Assembly (NCBI RefSeq): GCF_004803465.1 | Contig: NZ_SRSF01000001.1 | Span: 558,501-622,500 of the forward strand | Direction of reading: 5' to 3' | DNA from: Neolewinella litorea | Lineage (GTDB): Bacteria; Bacteroidota; Bacteroidia; Chitinophagales; Saprospiraceae | DNA length: 64,000 bases | In this document: positions 34,844 to 42,410 of the stretch, one piece after another | Layout of the letters: each line of letters begins with the position of its first letter | Numbering within the stretch: position 1 is the stretch's first letter | Notes under the pieces: generated by a model | The model's database searches: none | Told to the model about the DNA's origin: nothing | Seen by the model: the letters and a program-made list of their open reading frames with translations, nothing else | Made by a program: the position numbers and the translations under genes

Positions 34844-37678
34844 ATGCCAAAGGATACTAGCATTACCTCCGTACTGATCATCGGCTCCGGACCCATCATC
34901 ATAGGCCAGGCCTGCGAATTTGACTACTCCGGAACCCAGGCCAGCAGGAGCCTGCAGGAGGAAGGGATCGAGGTGACCATCCTGAATCCCAACCCGGCCA
35001 CCATCATGACCGATCCGATGACGGCCGACAACGTCTACCTGCTGCCGCTGACGATCGAAAGCGTGGAGCAGATCCTGAAGGAGCGCAAGATCGACGCGGT
35101 ACTGCCCACCATGGGCGGTCAATCAGCTCTGAACCTGGCCATCGAATGCGGTGAGGTGGGGCTGTGGGAAAAGTACAAGACGCGCCTGATCGGCGTAGAC
35201 CTGGAGGCCATTGAACTGGCCGAGAACCGGGAACTCTTCCGCAAGCACATGGAGGCGATCGGACTGAAGTGCGCGCCGGCCATGATCGCCAACTCCTTTC
35301 TGGAAGGCATGGAAGCCGCACAGGAGATCGGATTCCCTCTGGTGATTCGGCCCAGCTACACCCTGGGCGGATTCGGAGGCGGCTTTTGCTTCAACGAAGA
35401 CGAGTACCCGGAAATGCTGCGGCGCGGCCTTGACGCCAGTCCGACCCACGAGGTGCTCATCGACAAGGCGGTGCTGGGCTGGAAGGAATTCGAGCTCGAA
35501 CTGCTGCGCGACTCGGCCGACAACGTGGTGATCATCTGTACCGTGGAGAATTTCGACCCCATGGGCATCCACACCGGCGACTCCATCACGGTGGCACCGG
35601 CCATGACGCTTTCCGACACCGCCTACCAGGATATGCGCAACCAGGCCATCCTGGCAATGCGCTCGATGGGCAACTTCGCCGGCGGCTGCAACATCCAGTT
35701 CAGCCAGAACCCGGAGACCGAAGAGCTGATCGTCATCGAGATCAACCCCCGCGTGAGCCGCTCTTCAGCCTTGGCCTCGAAGGCTACCGGCTATCCGATC
35801 GCCAAAATTGCGGCCAAATTGGCCCTGGGCTACCGGCTGGACGAGTTGAAGAACCAGATCACGAAAACCACCTCCGCCTTTTTCGAGCCTACCCTCGATT
35901 ACGTGATCGTGAAGATCCCGCGGTGGAACTTCAACAAGTTTCCGGGAGCGGATCACCGCCTTGGCTTGCAGATGAAGTCGGTAGGCGAAGTCATGGGCAT
36001 CGGCCGCAACTTCCTCGAGGCGCTGCAGAAAGCCTGCCAGTCGCTGGAGAACGGCCGCGCTGGACTGGGCTCCGACATCAAGGAGTGGATCAAGACCGAC
36101 GACATCCTCGACCGACTCGAAAACGTTAGCGAAGACCGCATCTTCCGCTTAAAGGATGCCCTGCGTCTGGGTGTACCCCGCAAGACGATCCAGAAACTCA
36201 CGAAGATCGACCCCTGGTTCATCAACCAGATCAAGCGGCTCGTCGACTACGACGCCGAAGTGCTGAAGTACAACGTACCGGAAGACCTGCCCGAAGAGCT
36301 ATTCCGGGAGCTAAAGCAAGTGGGATACTCCGACATCCAGATCGCCTACCTCCTGCGCGTGGACCCGGAGGCGGTTACCAAACAGCGGTACAAACTGGGG
36401 ATTCGCCGTGTTTACAAGATGGTCGATACCTGCGCCGCGGAATTTGAATCCAACACCCCCTATTTCTACTCCACCTTCGACGGAGAAAACGAGAGCGAGG
36501 TATCGGACCGCAAGAAAATCATCGTCCTCGGTTCCGGTCCAAACCGAATCGGCCAGGGTATTGAGTTTGACTACTGTTGCGTCCACGGACTTAAAGCGGT
36601 GCAGGAAGCCGGCTACGAGGCCATCATGGTCAACTGCAATCCGGAAACGGTGTCGACCGACTTCGATACGGCCGACAAGCTTTACTTCGAACCCGTATTC
36701 TGGGAGCACCTCTGGGAGATCATCGAAATGGAAAAGCCGGAGGGCATCATCGTCCAGCTGGGCGGTCAGACGGCCCTGAAACTGGCCGGCGAACTCACCC
36801 GGCGTGGCATCAAGATCGTGGGTTCCAGCTACGATGCGCTGGATCTCGCCGAGGATCGTGGCCGCTTCTCCCAGCTGCTCGCCGACCTGGACATCCCCTA
36901 CCCCGACTTCGGCACGGCCATCGACGCCGACCAGGCGCTGGAGGTTGCCAACCGGGTCAAGTACCCCGTCCTGGTACGCCCCAGCTACGTGCTCGGTGGC
37001 CAGGATATGCGCATCGTGATCAACGACGCCGAACTTGAGCGCCACGTCTTGTCGATCTTTAAGAAGGCCCCGGACGACCAGGTGCTGGTCGATCACTTCC
37101 TGGACCGCGCCAAGGAAGCGGAGATCGACGCCATCTGCGACGGCGAGGAGGTACACATTATGGGCATCATGGAGCACATCGAGCCGGCCGGCATTCACTC
37201 CGGTGATTCTTCGGCGGTGCTGCCCACCTATTCCCTGAGCGTTTCGGCGGTGAACAAGATGCGGGAGTACGCCGAGAAACTGGCCTACGCCCTAAAGATC
37301 AAAGGGCTGCTCAACGTGCAGTTCGCCATCAAGACCGACAAAGAGACCGGCGAGGAACGGGTGTACGTGATCGAGGCGAACCCGCGCGCTTCGCGTACAA
37401 CCCCCTTCATCGCCAAGGCATACAAGGTGCCCTACCTGAATATCGCCACCAAGGTGATGCTGGGCTCCCACAAGCTGAAGGACTTTGAGATCAACCCCCA
37501 GCCGAGCGGCTACGCCATCAAGGTGCCGGTGTTCAGCTTCAACAAGTTCCCGAATGTGGACAAGCAGCTTGGACCGGAAATGAAGTCGACCGGCGAGGCA
37601 ATCCGCTTCGTAAAGGACATGACCGATCCCTTCTTTCGCGAATTGGACCGCAACCGCAGTCAGTACCTGACCCGGTAA
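34844..37678 (+). CDS. carB: carbamoyl-phosphate synthase large subunit (short form)
   Basis: A 944-residue large subunit that makes carbamoyl phosphate from bicarbonate, ATP and glutamine-derived ammonia for pyrimidine and arginine synthesis. Both homologous ATP-grasp halves are present: 'GSGPIIIGQACEFDYSGTQA' starts the first and 'GSGPNRIGQGIEFDYCCV' the second, near residue 563. Paired 'INPRVSRSSALASKATGYPIA' and 'EANPRASRTTPFIAKA' metal-binding segments are intact. The protein ends at about residue 940, where the E. coli enzyme (1073 aa) would begin its C-terminal MGS-like regulatory domain; that domain is absent, with no remnant before the ggt gene. carA is not adjacent. Confidence 0.95.
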   Translation: MPKDTSITSVLIIGSGPIIIGQACEFDYSGTQASRSLQEEGIEVTILNPNPATIMTDPMTADNVYLLPLTIESVEQILKERKIDAVLPTMGGQSALNLAIECGEVGLWEKYKTRLIGVDLEAIELAENRELFRKHMEAIGLKCAPAMIANSFLEGMEAAQEIGFPLVIRPSYTLGGFGGGFCFNEDEYPEMLRRGLDASPTHEVLIDKAVLGWKEFELELLRDSADNVVIICTVENFDPMGIHTGDSITVAPAMTLSDTAYQDMRNQAILAMRSMGNFAGGCNIQFSQNPETEELIVIEINPRVSRSSALASKATGYPIAKIAAKLALGYRLDELKNQITKTTSAFFEPTLDYVIVKIPRWNFNKFPGADHRLGLQMKSVGEVMGIGRNFLEALQKACQSLENGRAGLGSDIKEWIKTDDILDRLENVSEDRIFRLKDALRLGVPRKTIQKLTKIDPWFINQIKRLVDYDAEVLKYNVPEDLPEELFRELKQVGYSDIQIAYLLRVDPEAVTKQRYKLGIRRVYKMVDTCAAEFESNTPYFYSTFDGENESEVSDRKKIIVLGSGPNRIGQGIEFDYCCVHGLKAVQEAGYEAIMVNCNPETVSTDFDTADKLYFEPVFWEHLWEIIEMEKPEGIIVQLGGQTALKLAGELTRRGIKIVGSSYDALDLAEDRGRFSQLLADLDIPYPDFGTAIDADQALEVANRVKYPVLVRPSYVLGGQDMRIVINDAELERHVLSIFKKAPDDQVLVDHFLDRAKEAEIDAICDGEEVHIMGIMEHIEPAGIHSGDSSAVLPTYSLSVSAVNKMREYAEKLAYALKIKGLLNVQFAIKTDKETGEERVYVIEANPRASRTTPFIAKAYKVPYLNIATKVMLGSHKLKDFEINPQPSGYAIKVPVFSFNKFPNVDKQLGPEMKSTGEAIRFVKDMTDPFFRELDRNRSQYLTR

Positions 37679-37696
37679 AATTGCCGTGGGGCTGAA

Positions 37697-39391
37697 TCAG
37701 TACCCCACCGCCTGACCGTCCTTCCGACTTTCGGAGGCACCGTGGTACACGCCGTTCTCCAGGTCGCGCAGAATAGCCTGGTACCCGCCGTAGCTGCCGC
37801 GTGTGAAGCCTACGGAGTGCCCACGATCCATCAGTCCGCGTATGGTACTGTAGGGTATGCCGCTTTCTACCCGCACCTCTCCTTCGTTGCGTTCCGCGCC
37901 CATTGGGGAGGATCCGCCGGTGTGGTCCCACCGTGCGGCGTCACCCGCTTCCTGGAGATTCATGCCAAAGTCGATGAGGTTCATTACGATCTGGGTGTGA
38001 CCCTGCGGCTGGAAGTCGCCACCCATGACGCCGAAGCTTACCCAGGGCTTACCGTCCTTCGTGATGAATGCGGGAATGATGGTATGGAAGGGCCGTTTGC
38101 CCGGTTCGTAGGTATTGGCCTGCCCGGGCGTGAGCGAGAAAAGTTCCCCGCGATCCTGCAGCATGAAACCCAGTCCGGGAGGTACCATACCCGACCCCAT
38201 GCCGCGGTAATTGCTCTGGATCAGGGAAACCATATTGCCTTCCTTGTCGGCCGTGGTGAGGTAAATTGTCTCGCCGGCGCTGATCTCTCCGGCCTGATAT
38301 ACGGTGGCGCGTTCTCCCATCAGGCTCCGCCGATCGGCAGCGTACTCCTCACTGATGAGCCATTCTACCGGCACTTCGGCGAAGTCCATATCCGCGTAGT
38401 AGCGGGCGCGATCTTCGAAGGCCAGTTTTTTGGCTTCGGTGAAGAGGTGAAGGTGTTCGGCGCTGCCAAATTCAATGTCGGAAAAGTCGTAGCCTTCCAG
38501 GATGGCCAGCATCTGCAGGGCGGCGATGCCCTGTCCGTTGGGCGGCAGCTCCCAGACGTCATAGCCCCGGTAGTTTACCGAAACCGGCTCCACCCATTCA
38601 GAGCGGTGCTCGGCCAGGTCCTCCTCCGACAGGTAGCCACCCTGCTCCTGGATGAACTCGGCGATGGTAGCCGCAATTTCCCCGCGATAGAAGGCATCGC
38701 GACCTCCCGTCGCGATCCGCCGGTAGGTTTCGGCCAGGTAGGGATTGCGGTAGATATCCCCCTCATCGGGCAGCGTACCGCCATTTTGTTCCAGGTAAGT
38801 TTCCCGGATGTTGGGGAAGCCCTTCGCCAGGAAATTGGGGACCGAGCGGTGCATGTACCAGACAATGAGCTGGGTAAGGGGAAAGCCATTCTCGGCGTAA
38901 GAAATGGCCGGGGCAAGCAGGTCGGTCATGGGAACGGAACCGAAGCGTTCGTGCAGACTGAACCAGCCGTCCACGGCACCCGGTACGCTCACCGGAAGTG
39001 GACCCAGAGCAGGAATCTTATCCAGTTTCTTCTCCAGCAGGTTATCGAGGGTCATGCCCCTGGGTGAACGACCACTGGCGTTCAGGGCGTAAAGCTGTTG
39101 CGTTTCCGCGTCCCAGACGATGGCGAACAAGTCGCCGCCCACGCCGCAGCCGGTAGGCTCCATCAATCCCAGTGCGGCATTGGCGGCAATGGCCGCGTCG
39201 ATGGCGTTGCCGCCGTCTTTAAGGACCTGCAGACCGATCTGACTCGCCAGGGGATGACTGGTGGCCACCATGCCGTTGGTAGCCAGCACTTCCGAGCGGG
39301 TCGCTTCGAGCGAGCCGTTAATGCGGTCCTGGGCCAGTAGGGGAAACAGCAGGAGGGTGAGTAATGAAACGAGGAGGATTTGACTGCGCAT
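37697..39391 (-). CDS. ggt: gamma-glutamyltransferase family enzyme
   Basis: A 564-residue exported Ntn-hydrolase. The signal peptide ends 'PLLAQ' near residue 20. 'MVATSHPLASQIGLQVLKDGG' and 'GLMEPTGCGVGGDLF' are N-terminal family signatures. The segment T-I-Y-L-T-T-A-D aligns with the autoprocessing site, placing the catalytic Thr at residue 375 of the chosen start, and 'GMGSGMVPPGLGFMLQDRG' follows. It would transfer or hydrolyse gamma-glutamyl groups in the periplasm. The motif is of the YwrD-like subgroup rather than classic E. coli Ggt, so the substrate may not be glutathione, consistent with bacillithiol here. The ATG at 39391 starts the signal peptide. Confidence 0.9.
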   Translation of the reverse strand: MRSQILLVSLLTLLLFPLLAQDRINGSLEATRSEVLATNGMVATSHPLASQIGLQVLKDGGNAIDAAIAANAALGLMEPTGCGVGGDLFAIVWDAETQQLYALNASGRSPRGMTLDNLLEKKLDKIPALGPLPVSVPGAVDGWFSLHERFGSVPMTDLLAPAISYAENGFPLTQLIVWYMHRSVPNFLAKGFPNIRETYLEQNGGTLPDEGDIYRNPYLAETYRRIATGGRDAFYRGEIAATIAEFIQEQGGYLSEEDLAEHRSEWVEPVSVNYRGYDVWELPPNGQGIAALQMLAILEGYDFSDIEFGSAEHLHLFTEAKKLAFEDRARYYADMDFAEVPVEWLISEEYAADRRSLMGERATVYQAGEISAGETIYLTTADKEGNMVSLIQSNYRGMGSGMVPPGLGFMLQDRGELFSLTPGQANTYEPGKRPFHTIIPAFITKDGKPWVSFGVMGGDFQPQGHTQIVMNLIDFGMNLQEAGDAARWDHTGGSSPMGAERNEGEVRVESGIPYSTIRGLMDRGHSVGFTRGSYGGYQAILRDLENGVYHGASESRKDGQAVGY

Positions 39392-39517
39392 AAGTGAATC
39401 GGTTGTCTGGAAAGGTAAGGAAGGCTGCAGAGAATGCCCAAGCGGTACCACATGAGGAAAAGCTGCCCTGGGCGAAGATGCTAAAATCGGTATATTGGCC
39501 TAAAGTCAATATTAACC

Positions 39518-41092
39518 ATGCACACCAACCGCAACCTACTATTACTGCTGCTCGCCGCGGTCCTCTGCACCGGCGCTCGCGCCCAGGACCTCAAGTTCGG
39601 CTTTGCCGTTCAGACCGAGGTTGCGAATGGAAAGCTCGAGGGCAATTACAGCACGCGGACCGGCGTCCAAAGCTACCTGGGCATCCCTTTCGCCGCGCCT
39701 CCGGTAGGTGAATTGCGGTGGCAGCCCCCGCAGCCGGCGGAAGACTGGGAAGGTGTGCGTATGACCAAGACTTTCGGCCCCCGGCCGGTGCAACGCTATA
39801 TCTACGACGACATGCGCTTCCGATCGCCCGAGGTAAGCGAGGACTGCCTGTACCTGAACGTTTGGACGCCCGCCAAAAGAGACCAACAGGGCCTGCCTGT
39901 GTTGGTCTACTTCTACGGCGGCGGCTTCAGCGCCGGAGCCGGCGACGAGCGCCGCTACGACGGTGAACGACTGGCACAGGAGGGAGTGGTAGTGGTTACC
40001 CCAAACTATCGGCTCAATATATTTGGCTTTCTGGCGCACCCTGAACTGACAGCAGAGTCCGATTACGGGGGATCAGGCAATTACGGACTGATGGACCAGG
40101 CCGCCGCTATACAGTGGGTTAGGGATAACATCGCCGCCTTCGGGGGCGATCCGGAGCGCATCACCATTGCCGGGGAAAGCGCCGGCTCGATGTCGGTAAG
40201 TCTGCAAATGGTCTCTCCCCTCTCGCGCGACCTGCTGGCGGGCGCCGTTGGACAGAGCGGCGGGGCGGTGAATCCGCAGCGGCCCGTTCCACCCCTGGCG
40301 GAAGGAGAAGCCTGGGGCAGCCAATTTTTGAAAAGCGCCGGCTACAGTTCGATCGCCGAACTGCGTTCAGCGTCCACCCGCGACATCTATGAGGCCTACA
40401 ATAGCGGCGATATGGGCAGCCCTCCTATCGTAGTCGACGGCCGGTTCATCACGGAGGAGCCCACGGTGACATTCACGAACGAACGGCAAGCGCAGGTGCC
40501 CCTGATGGTTGGCTGGACGAGTACGGAACGCCCGTGGGGCCGTTTTCCCGATTCCCCGGAAGCTTACCGCAAGATGCTGTCGGAGCAGTACTCCGACCAC
40601 GCCACGGAACTACTCGAGCATTATCCCGACAACACCCCCACGCGTTCGGCCATCGAGCTGGCCTCGGACACCTGGATCGTGCTCGGCACCTGGAACTGGG
40701 CCGACTTGCACCGGCGCAATAGCGAAGCACCCGTATTCCGCTACCGCTTTGATCAAATTCGGCCCCCGTTGAAGGGGGAAACCCGTGAGCAGGAGCCTCC
40801 CGGGGCCGCCCACGCTACCGACATCGAGTACTTACTCAATTCCCTGGACGTATCGGACGGCTACGCCTGGGGCGCGGACGACCGCCAGGCGGCCACGACC
40901 ATGGTACGCTTCCTCGCCAATTTCATCAAAACTGGTAACCCCAACGGAGATGACTTGCCCGAATGGCCGGCACTCGAAGATGGAGAAAAGCCGCAGGTAA
41001 TGATATTGGACGCCGACAGCCGGGCCGAACCCTTCGAGGCCGAGCCGCGCTACCGTTTTCTGAAGAAAATGTACGGGGAGGCGCGCCGCTAG
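39518..41092 (+). CDS. exported type-B carboxylesterase
   Basis: A 524-residue alpha/beta-hydrolase. Signal peptide 1-22 (ending 'GARAQ'), then the type-B signatures 'YLGIPFAAPPVGELRW', 'SEDCLYLNVW', the oxyanion hole 'FYGGGFSAGAG' and the nucleophile elbow 'GESAGS' near residue 228. The acid and His of the triad are expected near residues 350 and 435 ('AAHATDIEY'). It hydrolyses carboxylic esters in the periplasm or outside the cell; the natural substrate is unknown. It is divergent from ggt, and its stop codon is 3 nt from that of the convergent lectin-like gene, so their transcripts must overlap. Confidence 0.92.
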   Translation: MHTNRNLLLLLLAAVLCTGARAQDLKFGFAVQTEVANGKLEGNYSTRTGVQSYLGIPFAAPPVGELRWQPPQPAEDWEGVRMTKTFGPRPVQRYIYDDMRFRSPEVSEDCLYLNVWTPAKRDQQGLPVLVYFYGGGFSAGAGDERRYDGERLAQEGVVVVTPNYRLNIFGFLAHPELTAESDYGGSGNYGLMDQAAAIQWVRDNIAAFGGDPERITIAGESAGSMSVSLQMVSPLSRDLLAGAVGQSGGAVNPQRPVPPLAEGEAWGSQFLKSAGYSSIAELRSASTRDIYEAYNSGDMGSPPIVVDGRFITEEPTVTFTNERQAQVPLMVGWTSTERPWGRFPDSPEAYRKMLSEQYSDHATELLEHYPDNTPTRSAIELASDTWIVLGTWNWADLHRRNSEAPVFRYRFDQIRPPLKGETREQEPPGAAHATDIEYLLNSLDVSDGYAWGADDRQAATTMVRFLANFIKTGNPNGDDLPEWPALEDGEKPQVMILDADSRAEPFEAEPRYRFLKKMYGEARR

Positions 41093-41095
41093 GGG

Positions 41096-41791
41096 CTAGT
41101 CCACCAAGGCGTAGACCAACTTGCGGATGCAAACGTCCTGGAAATTGATCTTGCGTCCCGTAGCCGCAGTGGCGCCCCAGTAAACTTTGCTATTGCCCCC
41201 GAAAATAGTGCTGACGATGTCCCCGGTATAAGTGGCAACCAACTCGTCATCCAGCTTCACCTCAAGTTTTTGTTTGCCCGGGTGCCAGCTGATGGTAAGT
41301 GGGTGGCGTGCTCCGTTTTCCAGGTTGGGAATCTCTACCGGCCCAACCATACTGCGGGCGTGGTGAGCTTGTCCGTGGGGCATGATGGCCACGTGGTCAT
41401 TAGCGGGGTCACCGAGGTGAAAATTCTGGTAAGTATCGAACTCAATACCCAGGGAGGGGTAAAGTCCGGCGAAGCCCATGCCCTCGCCCCGGTATCCCGT
41501 TTGCATGGTCGGGTGAAATACGAATACAATACCGTCCGCGCCGAGCTCATTGTTGTTGCCCAGGACGAGATCAACGGTCAGTTCGAAGGGATAATTCAGG
41601 TCCATCGGGTTCTGGAACCAGGCCGATCCGGAGACGTAGGGTGTCTCGGGCGTCAGGCGGATACATTCCTCATTCAGGATCTTGGCGCTCCCCCCCAGCC
41701 GGAATTCCTGTACACTGCTTTGGGCGCCCAGCGCGGGTGCAAGGGATACCAGGCAGACAGCCAGGAAAAGCGGTAGGGCACGCGCGGTCAT
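41096..41791 (-). CDS. exported L-type lectin-like domain protein
   Basis: A 231-residue protein with a signal peptide (1-23, ending 'ALGAQ') and a single legume-lectin-like beta-sandwich. 'GADGIVFVFHP' near residue 86 and 'PSLGIEFDTYQN' near 113 are the core strands with the acidic metal ligands, 'DPANDHVAIM' follows, and 'HPLTISWHPGKQKLEVKLDD' covers late strands. Such domains bind glycans, often as parts of larger secreted adhesins; here the domain is alone, without a type IX sorting tail. It may bind polysaccharide at the surface or in the periplasm. Confidence 0.85.
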   Translation of the reverse strand: MTARALPLFLAVCLVSLAPALGAQSSVQEFRLGGSAKILNEECIRLTPETPYVSGSAWFQNPMDLNYPFELTVDLVLGNNNELGADGIVFVFHPTMQTGYRGEGMGFAGLYPSLGIEFDTYQNFHLGDPANDHVAIMPHGQAHHARSMVGPVEIPNLENGARHPLTISWHPGKQKLEVKLDDELVATYTGDIVSTIFGGNSKVYWGATAATGRKINFQDVCIRKLVYALVD

Positions 41792-42004
41792 AGGGCCTTA
41801 GTTTACAGTGACTTGTAACAAAATACGGAAAGCGGGGAAATGTTTTGCCCGGGCAGGGGCCACCGGGCAGCGGGCGGGGTACCGAAAATCAGGATTTGAG
41901 CGACCGTAACTGCCATTTTACCGTGTGCTGACCCAGCCCGACAACGCTCCGGCTACCTTAGCGTTTGCTCCATATCAACCCTTCCGAAACTGTAGCTTCC
42001 AATA

Positions 42005-42403
42005 ATGAAAAAGTCCTATTTACTGGCCGTACTTCTCGTGGTGATTGCCGTGGTGTTGCTGCTGCAAACGGGCAGTGCCACCTCTGAGTACGCCAACTTT
42101 GCCAAGGCCGCCGAATCCGGCGACAAAGTGCAGTTGGTGGGAACCTACGTCAAGGATAAGCCGACGATCTATGATCCCCTTACCGATCCCAATTACTTCA
42201 GTTTTTTCCTGGAGGACCTGGCCGGCACCGAACGGGAGGTCATTCTGCTGATGGGCAAACCGCAGGATTTCGAAATGAGCGAGAGCATCGTGCTCACGGG
42301 TCGGATGCAGGACGAACGCTTCATCGCCAGTGACATCCAGATGAAGTGCCCGAGTAAGTACAAGGACGAGGAGGAGATGATCAAGAACCTCACCGAGAGC
42401 TAG
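42005..42403 (+). CDS. ccmE: cytochrome c maturation haem chaperone CcmE, CxxxY type
   Basis: A 132-residue protein with one N-terminal membrane anchor (about residues 5-22) and an OB-fold periplasmic domain. CcmE binds haem covalently and passes it to the CcmF lyase. The haem-binding motif is C115-P-S-K-Y119, i.e. CxxxY in place of the HxxxY of E. coli; the Cys form is known in some bacteria and archaea. The ccmF gene starts 7 nt downstream, confirming the assignment. The protein is slightly short compared with proteobacterial CcmE. Other ccm genes (ABCD, GH) are not in the window. Confidence 0.9.
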   Translation: MKKSYLLAVLLVVIAVVLLLQTGSATSEYANFAKAAESGDKVQLVGTYVKDKPTIYDPLTDPNYFSFFLEDLAGTEREVILLMGKPQDFEMSESIVLTGRMQDERFIASDIQMKCPSKYKDEEEMIKNLTES

Positions 42404-42410
42404 CCCCTGC

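Noticed and set aside
37686-37708. GTGGGG/CCCCAC hairpin between carB and ggt as a terminator
   Set aside because: Short, with a bulge and overlapping the ggt stop, and no T-run on either strand.
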